Made by a program: the position numbers and the translations under genes. From contig CAYFQB010000043.1 in the NCBI GenBank assembly GCA_964345225.1, positions 10,084 through 74,083 on the forward strand: 64,000 nucleotides of DNA. Direction: 5' to 3'. This DNA comes from CAYFQB01 sp964345225. Its GTDB lineage: Bacteria; Nitrospirota; Thermodesulfovibrionia; Thermodesulfovibrionales; UBA6898. The notes beneath the pieces are model-generated. The model saw only the letters and a program-made list of their open reading frames with translations. It had not been told where the DNA came from and did no database searches. Shown piece by piece: positions 17,868 through 27,221 of the stretch; the first letter of the stretch is position 1; every line of letters begins with the position of its first letter.

Positions 17868-17962
17868 GCGCGTATATTTTTTAACCTCCAATTTTATTTA
17901 AGGCTTTCTTTCTACGGGGTAAAAATCCGGAAATGGGATCCCTATTTATTAATCAAGCGCTC

Positions 17963-19099
17963 TTATTCTATCACATGAATATTCTTAGGCGCACAGATAT
18001 CTTTGAGCTGTTTAGGCCAGACAGAAACACTCACCTCACCTATGTGTGCAGTGCGGAGCAAGTACATAAAGGTCCGCGATTGGCCGATGCCACCGCCGAT
18101 AGACAGGGGAATCTTGTCATTGAGGATAGCCTGGTGGTAAGGGAGTTTGAGAAAGTCCTCCTGACCGGATATTTTTAACTGCATCTTCATCGTTTCCTTG
18201 GTAACACGGATTCCCATAGAGGTGAGCTCGTGGCGGCGACGTGTCACCGGGTTCCATACAAGGATATCACCGTTTAGTCCGTGCATCTTTTCACCATTCT
18301 TTGTGATGGTCTCTGTCACCCAGTCGTCGTAGTCGGCAGCACGCATCTCGTGAGGGTATCCGTCCTTGAGAACCCAGCCGATACCGATAATGAAGATGCC
18401 CGGAGCTACATCCTGGAGCATCTTTGTCTCGCGCTGCTGTCTCGGCATGTCCTGATACCTGTCAAGAATTTCTTCAGCATGAATAAACTGTAGTTCCTCA
18501 GGAAAGTCAGGATACTTGTCTGTTTGCAGGGACGGGAACTTCTCTTGGACATGCTTGCCGGCTCCGTAGATGACCTTCCAAATCTTTCTGACTATGTCTT
18601 TCAAGAAGTCTAGGTTGCGATCCTTCTCAGTGATAACCCTCTCCCAATCCCACTGATCCACATAGCAAGAGTGGTCGTGGTCGAGGAAGTAGTCCTTGCG
18701 CACAGCCCGCATGTCGGTACAGATACCCTCACCTATACCGCAGTCAAACTGCTTAAGCGCCATACGCTTCCATTTGGTTGCTGCCTGGACTACCTGGGCT
18801 GGGATGGGTTTATTCAGCCCCAACCCACATGGGAACTCAATGGGCGTTCGAGAACCGTCACGATCCAGGTAGTCGTTGACACCACTATCCCGATCAACAA
18901 TCAAAGGCACCTGTACCATTTGCAGGTTGAGCTCCTTGCACAGGTTCTTCTCAATATATTCCTTCAACTCAAAGAGGGCTTTCATTCTCTCCATGGGGTG
19001 CTGGAGCGGTTTGTAGTAATTGGGCAGAATCTTCTCTACTTCTTCATACGTGCTTATACCCGGACCTGCCAGATCTGCTTTCTTATCTTTTTTGGGCAT
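17963..19099 (-). CDS. asnA: Aspartate-ammonia ligase AsnA
   Basis: AsnA makes asparagine from aspartate, ammonia and ATP. It is a class II tRNA-synthetase-like enzyme. TKWKRMALKQFDCGIGEGICTDMRAVR followed by DHDHSCYVDQWDWERV matches the core of the family, and GGGIGQSRTFMYLL near the C-terminus is motif 3. At 378 residues it is longer than the usual 330 or so. Part of the excess is a Lys/Asp-rich N-terminal 20 residues (MPKKDKKADLAGPG) and part is insertions. A Shine-Dalgarno AAGGAG lies eight bases before the ATG. Base use is visibly more GC-rich than in the genes around it, suggesting transfer. Confidence 0.93.
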   Translation of the reverse strand: MPKKDKKADLAGPGISTYEEVEKILPNYYKPLQHPMERMKALFELKEYIEKNLCKELNLQMVQVPLIVDRDSGVNDYLDRDGSRTPIEFPCGLGLNKPIPAQVVQAATKWKRMALKQFDCGIGEGICTDMRAVRKDYFLDHDHSCYVDQWDWERVITEKDRNLDFLKDIVRKIWKVIYGAGKHVQEKFPSLQTDKYPDFPEELQFIHAEEILDRYQDMPRQQRETKMLQDVAPGIFIIGIGWVLKDGYPHEMRAADYDDWVTETITKNGEKMHGLNGDILVWNPVTRRRHELTSMGIRVTKETMKMQLKISGQEDFLKLPYHQAILNDKIPLSIGGGIGQSRTFMYLLRTAHIGEVSVSVWPKQLKDICAPKNIHVIE

Positions 19100-19319
19100 T
19101 TTCTCGTCTCCTTTTTATTATTTAATTTCTGAGTTCTGCTTTCACTTGGATGGATAGCGCCCCAAATAATAATCGATTTTCCCAAACAGAAGTATACGAA
19201 AAACTATTCATATGTATCAAGACAATTAATGAACAAAAAGGGTCAGGCTCTTTTTCTTCCAATAATCCACACTTGAAAACTGCCTAAAAAAGTGTAGAGC
19301 CACAGAGTGATCATCATTT

Positions 19320-19492
19320 GACAGGCTGTTAAAAAACTCCTTCAAGGCTGAAGTTGTCATGCCCGTGAAACTTGTCCTCAACATTGATCGGGTAACGGGC
19401 ATCCAGAAAAGTCTTTTGAAAATAATGGATTCCCGCCTGCGCGGGAATGACGACCCAGGATTAGAAAAATAGTTTTTCAACAGCCTTTTGAC
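19320..19492. mobile_element. MITE-like element with terminal inverted repeats
   Basis: The ends are GGCTGTTAAAAAACT (19324-19338) and AGTTTTTCAACAGCC (19471-19485), imperfect inverted repeats. TTGACA is found just outside both ends (19319-19324 and 19488-19493) and could be a target duplication. Inside are a perfect 8-bp hairpin ATTCCCGC/GCGGGAAT (19429-19448) and a longer-range inverted repeat ATGCCCGT/ACGGGCAT (19359-19402). It encodes no transposase. Elements with this CCCGC-CTGC-GCGGG core are common in environmental Gram-negative genomes. The minus-strand open frame over it is not a gene. Confidence 0.7.
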
Positions 19493-19577
19493 ATTGGACA
19501 TTGTATATCTCCGGACTTTCAATTAAATTGTCCAGATCAAAGTATTACACCTTATTTCCTCGTTGTTAAGCATTTTT

Positions 19578-20453
19578 TTACTTGTCTTCAAATATTTCTG
19601 TAACTATGTAAAGAATTAACCGGTCACTTGTTTCTGTATAAATTATATCTCCATGCTTTTCTCTTAATTCCTTATCTTTATCAGTAATTAACTCTTCCAC
19701 AATAATTGAGTCTCCTTTATTTAATCCTAATATTTTTTTATAGTGATCCTTAGATTTTTCTCTTGAAAAATATGCAGGAAAGGTATTCATGATTGCCTGA
19801 GATAGATAAAATTTACCTCCGTTACCAATTTTAGTAACATAATGCTTTGGAAATTCAGTATCTTTCAAATATTCATATTTTTTTGCATATATCTTATAAA
19901 CTTCCATCATATCTTCACCTGCATCAATTTTTGATTTCATATGAGACAATACCTTGAATGCATCATCTTTAGGCATATCATCAAAATCAACAAAAAACCA
20001 GTATACTTTTACACACTTACTTGAGAATATTTTTCTTAATTCATTAAGCTGTATATTATCTAATTCAGGTTCTACCGCTATATTGTCAAGAAATGATTTA
20101 AATTCTGAAAGCCCTAATATATTAAGAAATCTATTAAATGCAATGGCTCTATTATAATGTGGGCTTTGAGAATGAATTATCAAGTGGAATAACAATTCTT
20201 TGTTATCTATTTCCATTATGTAATCGGTTGGTTTAAACATGCTCATAGGGTTAAAATCTTCTGCATCTTTTAAAAGATACTCTGGAATTGTATCGCCAGG
20301 TTTCCAAGATTCACACTGTTTTAATAATTCTGGCTGCTCATCAGCAATAGGCCCAAATCCTGTAAAACCATTTTGCATGCAAAGTTGGTGTACTATTACA
20401 GCAAGGATTAGAATTTTTTTCGGATGTTTCACAATAGAATATTTATTTTTCAT
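19578..20453 (-). CDS. Exported protein with degenerate parvulin-like region
   Basis: The start is basic with a hydrophobic stretch (ILILAVIVHQLC, residues 14-25), so it is probably exported or membrane-anchored. The second half has the rhythm of a PpiC/parvulin domain. KSKIDAGEDMMEVYKIYAKKYE (about 178-199) parallels the usual LDAGEDFAALAKKYS helix. It is followed by IGNGGKFYLSQAIMNTFPAYF, ILGLNKGDSIIVEEL and RLILYIVTEIFED, matching the Gly-rich, kPGeis and yHIikv steps. Key active-site residues are not obvious, so it may be a chaperone or inactive. I would not name it more precisely. Confidence 0.55.
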   Translation of the reverse strand: MKNKYSIVKHPKKILILAVIVHQLCMQNGFTGFGPIADEQPELLKQCESWKPGDTIPEYLLKDAEDFNPMSMFKPTDYIMEIDNKELLFHLIIHSQSPHYNRAIAFNRFLNILGLSEFKSFLDNIAVEPELDNIQLNELRKIFSSKCVKVYWFFVDFDDMPKDDAFKVLSHMKSKIDAGEDMMEVYKIYAKKYEYLKDTEFPKHYVTKIGNGGKFYLSQAIMNTFPAYFSREKSKDHYKKILGLNKGDSIIVEELITDKDKELREKHGDIIYTETSDRLILYIVTEIFEDK

Positions 20454-20532
20454 TTTACCTAACGACTAAGCTCACCTGCCACTATGGATCACAGCGGAAT
20501 AGCGGTAAGGTGGAGCACCTTGTTGGTCATGT

Positions 20533-20976
20533 TCAGAATAGTGCTCCTGTTCTAAATGAAACCCCTACAATGACGAACAGTACAGAAATGATAGTAATTG
20601 TAGTAATGTGATACGCTAGCGACGCCAATTTCTGTTCTGTCAGATTCGGAATAATTCTTAACCGTGCATCAATTGCAAATACAAATGTTAGCAGCAGCAA
20701 ACTTAATTTTGCAATAATTAATCGTGATATGGGATTGTCTAAGTTAAACCACATGCCAATATCGGGTATGACATTATGGGCTAACCATACACCGGTAATT
20801 ACTTGAATTATTAGCGCAGGTATTCCTACCTTTTCATAAGCGGATTCAAATCGCAACAAATCAGAGGGTGACCTTTCCTTTAACACCTTGGGTAAAATGG
20901 CAATTTCCAATACGAGATGTCCACCCGTCCAAATAGTGGCTGCTAACACATGAAATAGGAGTATGTACTTGTACAT
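20533..20976 (-). CDS. CopD-family-like four-helix membrane protein
   Basis: A 147-residue membrane protein with four helices. The first has the FHVLAATIWTGGHLVLE pattern (His and the W-x-G-G-H motif) found in CopD/YPR-type and related copper-resistance or cytochrome-like membrane proteins. A histidine (AYHITTI) in the last helix could pair with it to bind haem or metal. The copper link is family knowledge, not visible here. No partner CopC is nearby. Confidence 0.65.
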   Translation of the reverse strand: MYKYILLFHVLAATIWTGGHLVLEIAILPKVLKERSPSDLLRFESAYEKVGIPALIIQVITGVWLAHNVIPDIGMWFNLDNPISRLIIAKLSLLLLTFVFAIDARLRIIPNLTEQKLASLAYHITTITIISVLFVIVGVSFRTGALF

Positions 20977-21167
20977 GATTTATATGTGTCTTTATGATGC
21001 CCAACTATTAATAGACGAAATACTTAAAAAATTTTTTATTTTAATAATTATATAAGAGGATTTAGAAAAGCTGCAAGTTAACAGAATCTCTGGTTCAGGT
21101 CTACACATTTTACAAAGTAGTGTAATGTGTATACCTGACTCCAAGCGTGTTACGACCTCCCTGCTCT

Positions 21168-22064
21168 TCAGTTCTTAACTTTACTCAACCTTTCTTCATT
21201 CTTTAGTCTGTCTGCCTCATTTATTACATCTAACAGATATTTATCCCTCTCCCAGACAGAGCATCCTATACTGAGGGATAATTTATGTCCTTCTGAAGAG
21301 TGTATTTTATTCCATTCAGAAACATATTCATTAATACGTTTAACTAAAGCACCATTCTCCCCGCAGTCAATTTTAGGAGCAACTATTAGGAATTCATCAC
21401 CTCCAAATCTGCATAAAAAATCTGATGACCTGATCGCCTTTTTTAATATCAAGGCGCATTCTTTTAATATCCAGTCGCCATGCAAATGGCCATGAATATC
21501 ATTCATCTTCTTAAAATCATCAATGTCTATCATAATAATTGACAGCCTGTCTCCGTAACGTTTTGTCTTTTCGATTTCTATTGCAATAGTCTCGTTGAAG
21601 TAATTTCTATTATACACGCCTGTCAATAAGTCTCTGGTTGCCATTGTCTTTAATTTATCCTGTGTTGACTTTAAACTGTGGACAAGTGTAATCATATGTT
21701 CATATATTTCAGTTGCAGGATCTCTGTACACTGCCTCCTTATATACTTCACATTCAGAACACATTTTATACTTTATAGCAAACTCCCCCTGGACTTTGTT
21801 GTCACACTTTGTGCCCTCGATTAACCAGCAACGTCCATCCATATTTAAATAGGCGGGACAGTCTTTTATAGTGCAGTTCTTCTTTTCCCAGCATTTTATA
21901 TCTAATCCTTTAACTGCTAATAGAGCCCACCTTTCCCAGGCATCATCAGTCTCATGAAGCGATAATTCGATAAACAGGCGAATATCATTGGCTGTCTGCC
22001 TTAAGGCTTGAATAAATGGATGTTCTTGAGAGATTTCTTTATTGATGTTCTTTTTATTTTCCAT
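21168..22064 (-). CDS. Diguanylate cyclase with N-terminal two-CW Cys-rich domain
   Basis: Residues about 55-112 hold a cysteine-rich module with the order CWEKKNC-x3-DCPAY...RCWLIEGTKC...MCSECEVY, the layout called a two-CW domain. It is likely a metal, haem or redox site acting as the sensor (inference). Residues about 140-298 form a GGDEF domain with an intact active site FGGDEFLIV and LTGVYNRNYF at its start, so it should make c-di-GMP from two GTP. No RxxD inhibitory site is plainly placed before GGDEF. It is soluble, with no membrane segment. It lies next to the ogt-kinase-HD-GYP block but is separated by over 200 bases. Confidence 0.87.
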   Translation of the reverse strand: MENKKNINKEISQEHPFIQALRQTANDIRLFIELSLHETDDAWERWALLAVKGLDIKCWEKKNCTIKDCPAYLNMDGRCWLIEGTKCDNKVQGEFAIKYKMCSECEVYKEAVYRDPATEIYEHMITLVHSLKSTQDKLKTMATRDLLTGVYNRNYFNETIAIEIEKTKRYGDRLSIIMIDIDDFKKMNDIHGHLHGDWILKECALILKKAIRSSDFLCRFGGDEFLIVAPKIDCGENGALVKRINEYVSEWNKIHSSEGHKLSLSIGCSVWERDKYLLDVINEADRLKNEERLSKVKN

Positions 22065-22278
22065 ATATATGCATCTATCTAATAAATTTCATGCATTATA
22101 TATTTTTTTATTAATCAAATAAATAATAATTTACTAATGATACATAAAAAAATCCAATTGTCAACAATTTACCCTGACCTCTCTGTACCAAGAATAATAA
22201 AGTATATTTCTATTTTTCTCATCTTGATGCTGCAATGCCTGTATGACTGTTTCATAGTTGACTATACTCTGTATCATA

Positions 22279-22776
22279 TTAGGAATTTGACATCTTAGTA
22301 TAATATTCAATATCAAGAAGCCTTCTTTTGAAGTCTTTGCCTGATGAGTAACCACCGATAGAACCATCGGATTCTATTATCCTGTGACAGGGAAATATAA
22401 TGGGAATGGGGTTTCTGCTGAGAGCCTTCCCGACTGCTCTGAATGCCTGCTGTTTCCCGATCCGCTCTGCCATCCATTTATATGTTCTTGTTTCCCCGTA
22501 CGGAATTTCTTTAAGCAAATTCCAGACATTTCTTTCGAAAACCGTTCCCGTTACAAAGGCTGTCTTACAAGTAAATTTTCTCCTGCCTTTTTTGAAATAT
22601 TCATTAAGTTCTTTTTTTACAACAGATGCAGCTTCAGCTTTTTTAAATACTATACCTTTAGGTTTTTGAAAAGATATGCCGATTAATGCAGAAGTGGTAA
22701 ACATTAGATATAAAGTGCCTAATGGACTTTCAAGGATATCGTAGAAATCACTATGACCCGACCTTCTCTTTTTCAT
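22279..22776 (-). CDS. ogt: Methylated-DNA-protein cysteine methyltransferase (Ogt type)
   Basis: Ogt removes alkyl groups from O6-methylguanine by transfer to its own cysteine. The active site is in PIIFPCHRIIESDG (PCHR motif near residue 138), followed by GGYSSGKDFKRRLLDIE. The DNA-binding helix region VPYG-like EIPYGETRTYKWMAERIG precedes it. The frame is open upstream to 22809, but that start lies deep in the upstream kinase gene. The ATG at 22776, giving 165 residues starting MKKRRSGH, is more likely and still overlaps the kinase stop by 26 bases. It probably shares transcription with the kinase. Confidence 0.92.
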   Translation of the reverse strand: MKKRRSGHSDFYDILESPLGTLYLMFTTSALIGISFQKPKGIVFKKAEAASVVKKELNEYFKKGRRKFTCKTAFVTGTVFERNVWNLLKEIPYGETRTYKWMAERIGKQQAFRAVGKALSRNPIPIIFPCHRIIESDGSIGGYSSGKDFKRRLLDIEYYTKMSNS

Positions 22777-25700
22777 CCTGCTCTTTTGAATAAACTTCCA
22801 CCCTGTCACCGCCTTTTTTTATAGCGGTTGATAAGGCCTTCTCTGCACATAATATAAACTCTTCTGTGGACTGTCCGTCAAGGAATACAAGTCCGACACT
22901 TGCTGTTATTTTCCCTTTTGGCTGATTTTCCTCATACAGAAAAGGATAATTTTTTATTATTGCATTAAACCTGTTACTGAGAGAAAGAGCAGCTGCAATA
23001 ACAGTGTTGGGAAGTATTATAGCAAAAGCGTCACCACCATATCGAACAACAACATCCGAGCCACGTATATTTTTTCTGAGAAGCTCTGAAACCTTTTTCA
23101 AGACAATGTTACCGTAATATTCTCCATGATCCTTAACATAATTCCCAAAGAAATCAATATCAAGCAGTACGAGATTAAGCGGCAGTTTGTATCTTGTTGC
23201 CCTTTCTACTTCCTGTGCAAGTCTTATTTGAAAATATCTGTGGCTAAAGAGCCCTGATAGCTCATCTATAAGACCTGCGCGTTTTGGATAAAGGACTTCC
23301 AGTTCCTTTATATGCCCGATTAACTCTTTAGTATCAAATACATATTTTCTTACAATACGCTCTATTTTACCTACAAGCGCCAACCTATCCTCAACCGAAA
23401 TATCCCGCTCAGTTAATACAAAAATTGGAATGTCCCTTGTCGAAGGATTTTCCTTTAATTCTTTTATTGCATCAAACCCAAGCATATCTGGAAGTGTAAA
23501 GTCCATCAGTATCAAGCTTGGACGCAAAGCAGAAGCCAGTTCAATCCCTCTTCTCCCTTCCTGAGCAGTATAGATAAGGAATCCTTGAGGTTCAAAAATC
23601 TCTCTGAAATAGTTTGTGACATTTTCCTCTGATTCAATTACCAGTATTGAAGTCGGGATAGTAATCTTTCCTTTTGACATATTAATTTCTTCGAGCTTCG
23701 AGAGAAGGGCATCTTTATCAAGGGGTTTTAGCAGGTAATCCGTTGCACCGAGAGCAAATGCAAGGTCCTTGTTGTCCACGATAGAATGTATAATGATAGG
23801 TATTTCTGTTGTCATAGGGTCACTTTTAAGTTCCTGCAGTACCTCCCATCCATCCTTTTTGGGCAGCATTACGTCGAGTGTAATCGCAAACGGGTTCAAA
23901 CTCTTTGCTTTTTCAATCGCCTCTTCACCGTTGTAGGCATGGGCAACTTTATAGCCTGTCTGAGTCAGGTGAAGTGTAAGAAGCTCGGCTGTGGCAGTAT
24001 CATCTTCTACTACAAGTATTAATGGTGCCTCATCTTTCATCCACGGAAAATTAAGTCCTATTGCCTCAGGCTCCTCAGACATTATTGTTTCTACAGGTGA
24101 TGTTACAGGCAGGACAAATGTGAACATGCTCCCTTCACCAAGCTTGCTTTCAACAGTTATGTTACCTCCATGAAGCTCAACAAGTTTTTTGGTTAATGCG
24201 AGCCCAAGTCCGGCACCTCCATATTCCCTTGAAAGCGTTGTATCTACCTGCTCAAATTCATCAAAAATTCGATCTTTATCCTCAGGACTTATTCCGACCC
24301 CTTCATCCCAGACAGAAAACTTTATAAATTCGATCTTCGGTTGTTCAATCAAAATATTATATTCAGGGTCATCCTCATGAGTAATCTTAATCCCGACCTT
24401 GCCACCTTCAGGAGTAAATTTTATTGCATTTGAAAGCAGATTATAGAGTATCTGTTTTATCTTTACCCTGTCTGCTGTTATCAGATCAACGTTTTCTCCT
24501 GCTTGTACGGCAATTTCAATAAATTTACTTTCTGCAAAAGGGCTCATTATGTTAAGCACTTCGTTTATTAAATCATTGACCCTGAATGTCTCATAAACCA
24601 TCTCATATTTTCCGGACTCAATCTTTGCAATATCCAGCACATTATTAATGAGCTCAAGGAGATGCTTGCCGGCAGAGTAGATATTTCTAACATATCTTTC
24701 TTGATTATCTGTAAGTGAACCGAATGTCTTCTCTATTAATACGCTTGAAAATCCTAGTATCGAGTTAAGGGGTGTTCTAAGTTCATGGCTTATATTGGAT
24801 ATAAACTTCCCCTTTATCTGATTCATCCTTTCAAGTTCTTTATTTGTTCTTTCAAGCTCATCTGTCCTCTCAAGTACCTTTTTTTCAAGGTTTATGTTTA
24901 ATTCCTCAAGTTCTTTAGTCTTTTTCTCAAGAGCCTGCTTTAAATCAAGCTCTTCCTTCATACTCTGCAGTACAAAGATCGTTCCAAAATTATTATAATT
25001 TTTATCACTAAGCAGTACTGCGTTCAGCTTTACATCAAATTCCCTCTCATTCGAATCAGTAATAGTAATCTCATATCCTTTCAGATATGACTTCTTTTCA
25101 AGGGCCTTCTTAACAGAATTTGCAATATCTCCATTTTTTATTATTGACGTTATTGTTTTACCGATCAGTTCATCTTTTGAATATCCCAGGAGATCACTTG
25201 CAGTTTCATTGCAGGTTATAATAAAACCATTTGAATCTGTAATTAGCACAATATCATTACATGATTCTATCAGACTGGAAAACTTTATTTTGTTTTCTTC
25301 CAATCCCCTTAACAGAACAAATTTGTCTATTGCAACAGCTATTATGCCAGTTGCCAGATTTAAAGATGTTTTTTGTCTCATAGAGAATTTTCTTGGTTTG
25401 AAATCATCAATATACAGAATACCTGCAACCTCCCCCCTTAGTAAGATAGGGCATGCCAGAACAGCTCTTATCTTTTCAGCTATAAGCGCAGGATTATTCG
25501 TGTAGTCAACCTTTAAGGTGTCGTGTATTTCTGCGAACTCTTTTTTATTAAAAACCTGCTCAGTAAGTCCTCCTGGCAGTACATTCCATAAGTTGTTTCC
25601 TAAAAACCTTTTACTTAGCCCCTTCGAAGCCATCAATTTCATCTGTCCTCTTTCATAAATTGCTATGCTACCGGCCGGGGCATCTACTATTTCAACAGCC

Positions 25701-26134
25701 TTTTCGAGAATCATTTCATAAAATCTTTTCAAAGAATCTTCAGAACACAGCTTTGAAGCAAGTTTATATAAAATCTTCTGGTCTGCCTCTGTTTTTATTA
25801 CCTCTATCTTCGCCCTTTTCTGTCTTTCTATTATCTCCCATATAAACCTTGCGCCAATCCCTTCGATTACTTCAATCTTATTTTTAAAAGCTGTTCTAAT
25901 CTCATTGCTTATATTGGTATCCCCAGTTACATTAATTACTATTTCAGGATTTGCAGAAACAAGTTCACTAATATCTGTAAAAACAGGTATATTCCATTTC
26001 CTGGCAAGAACGACACCAGGTGCATCCTGCTTTTTTTCATACATTCCTACAAATTTAGTCTGCTGGTCCCCTTTTAGCAGAGAAATAATGGCACTCCCCC
26101 CGATGCCGCCACCTGCTATAGCTATCTTAAACAT
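22751..26134 (-). CDS. Rossmann-GAF-PAS hybrid histidine kinase with two receivers and a degenerate GGDEF
   Basis: Domains in order, by rough residue position: a Rossmann nucleotide-binding domain at 1-110 (IAIAGGGIGGSAI, then VINVTGD); GAF at 140-280; PAS at 285-395; a coiled coil at 400-440; HisKA near 445-515 with the phospho-His in SHELRTPLNS. HATPase_c follows near 560-680 with NAIKFTP, DEGVGIS and GGAGLGL boxes. Receiver 1, near 695-810, is intact (VVEDD, LDVMLP, LKPLD). Receiver 2, near 825-940, has an altered acidic pair (VIESEE) but keeps MDFTLP. The C-terminal GGDEF reads YGGDAF, losing the catalytic Glu, so it may bind rather than make c-di-GMP. There is no membrane segment. It overlaps the HD-GYP regulator by eight bases. 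Confidence 0.93.
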   Translation of the reverse strand: MFKIAIAGGGIGGSAIISLLKGDQQTKFVGMYEKKQDAPGVVLARKWNIPVFTDISELVSANPEIVINVTGDTNISNEIRTAFKNKIEVIEGIGARFIWEIIERQKRAKIEVIKTEADQKILYKLASKLCSEDSLKRFYEMILEKAVEIVDAPAGSIAIYERGQMKLMASKGLSKRFLGNNLWNVLPGGLTEQVFNKKEFAEIHDTLKVDYTNNPALIAEKIRAVLACPILLRGEVAGILYIDDFKPRKFSMRQKTSLNLATGIIAVAIDKFVLLRGLEENKIKFSSLIESCNDIVLITDSNGFIITCNETASDLLGYSKDELIGKTITSIIKNGDIANSVKKALEKKSYLKGYEITITDSNEREFDVKLNAVLLSDKNYNNFGTIFVLQSMKEELDLKQALEKKTKELEELNINLEKKVLERTDELERTNKELERMNQIKGKFISNISHELRTPLNSILGFSSVLIEKTFGSLTDNQERYVRNIYSAGKHLLELINNVLDIAKIESGKYEMVYETFRVNDLINEVLNIMSPFAESKFIEIAVQAGENVDLITADRVKIKQILYNLLSNAIKFTPEGGKVGIKITHEDDPEYNILIEQPKIEFIKFSVWDEGVGISPEDKDRIFDEFEQVDTTLSREYGGAGLGLALTKKLVELHGGNITVESKLGEGSMFTFVLPVTSPVETIMSEEPEAIGLNFPWMKDEAPLILVVEDDTATAELLTLHLTQTGYKVAHAYNGEEAIEKAKSLNPFAITLDVMLPKKDGWEVLQELKSDPMTTEIPIIIHSIVDNKDLAFALGATDYLLKPLDKDALLSKLEEINMSKGKITIPTSILVIESEENVTNYFREIFEPQGFLIYTAQEGRRGIELASALRPSLILMDFTLPDMLGFDAIKELKENPSTRDIPIFVLTERDISVEDRLALVGKIERIVRKYVFDTKELIGHIKELEVLYPKRAGLIDELSGLFSHRYFQIRLAQEVERATRYKLPLNLVLLDIDFFGNYVKDHGEYYGNIVLKKVSELLRKNIRGSDVVVRYGGDAFAIILPNTVIAAALSLSNRFNAIIKNYPFLYEENQPKGKITASVGLVFLDGQSTEEFILCAEKALSTAIKKGGDRVEVYSKEQDEKEKVGS

Positions 26135-27128
26135 GCCGATACCCTTTTTTTAGCAAAAGACGCATCATTTTAATAAAATTGCCTGTTAATTCTGGATCCC
26201 ATTGTCCTCGATACCGTTCAGATTCCATCAACTCTAAGGTTCCCTCAAATGTCCTTATAGCCCTATATGGCCTGATTGATACCATCGCATCGAATGAATC
26301 AAGAATTGCAAGTATCCGTGCTATCAGAGGAATATCTTGACTGGCCAGACAGTCAGGGAATCCTGAACCATCCCATCTTTCATGGTGAGACCTGATGCCA
26401 GGGAGTACTTCGCTCAGTGACACTAGGGGACGACATATATCTTCCCCGATTAAAGTGTGCTTCTTAATCATATCCCATTCATCTTCATTCAATTTTCCCT
26501 GCTTGCGCAGTATTGATTTACTCATGCCTATCTTGCCTATGTCATGTAGTATTCCTGCCTTTTTCAAAACTTCCTGGTCTTTATATGGAAATCCGAGGAA
26601 TGATGCAAATTCTTTTGAAAGTTCACCAACCCTGGTTGAGTGCCCCTTTGTATAAGGATCTCTTGCCTCCATAGCAACAACCAGAGTAAGGATTATATTT
26701 TCTGAATGATCAAGCTCCTCATGCAACTCTCTGACTTTTAAAAGAGATTTTATTTTTGTAATTAATTCTGCAGTATCAAACGGCTTGCTTATAAAGTCAT
26801 CTGCACCTGCTTCTAAACCTGTTATTCTACTTTTACTGTCAGTCAGTGCAGTAAGCAATATGATCGGGAAGAAATACTTGTCTGATAGAGTTTTAAGTTT
26901 TTTGCATAATTCAAAGCCATTTACTTCAGGCATCATAACATCAAGGATTGCTATATCAATAGGGTATTTATAAAAAATTTCTATTGCAGTCGATGCGCCT
27001 AACGCCTTGTAAACTATAAAACCAGCTTTCTGAAAAATGGCCTCCATTAATTCAAGGTTTGACTGCATATCATCAACAACCAGAATCGAGGGCATCTCAT
27101 CTTTGATAAGGCCAAGGGAAGAAATCAT
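26127..27128 (-). CDS. Response regulator with HD-GYP phosphodiesterase domain
   Basis: The receiver (residues about 12-130) has the phospho-acceptor in ILDVMMPEVNGFE, the acidic pair in VVDDMQ, LTALTD and the Lys in SKPFD. The HD-GYP domain (about 145-330) has the metal site HDIGKIG and HHERWDGSGFP, where the GYP triplet is GFP, a tolerated variant, then ILDSFDAMVS. It probably hydrolyses c-di-GMP when phosphorylated. The overlapping downstream hybrid kinase is the natural partner. The pair forms one operon with ogt at the end. Confidence 0.93.
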   Translation of the reverse strand: MISSLGLIKDEMPSILVVDDMQSNLELMEAIFQKAGFIVYKALGASTAIEIFYKYPIDIAILDVMMPEVNGFELCKKLKTLSDKYFFPIILLTALTDSKSRITGLEAGADDFISKPFDTAELITKIKSLLKVRELHEELDHSENIILTLVVAMEARDPYTKGHSTRVGELSKEFASFLGFPYKDQEVLKKAGILHDIGKIGMSKSILRKQGKLNEDEWDMIKKHTLIGEDICRPLVSLSEVLPGIRSHHERWDGSGFPDCLASQDIPLIARILAILDSFDAMVSIRPYRAIRTFEGTLELMESERYRGQWDPELTGNFIKMMRLLLKKGYRHV

Positions 27129-27221
27129 ACAGAAATTAAAGCATCAATGCATGGAAATGTCAAGAAATTTCTTTAAGAATAGAGGGTTATAAGGAAAAGT
27201 TAATTTTATTCTTAAATAAAT

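Noticed and set aside
22161..22367. 68-codon minus-strand frame overlapping the end of ogt
   Set aside because: It shares most of its length with ogt in another frame and has no family features.
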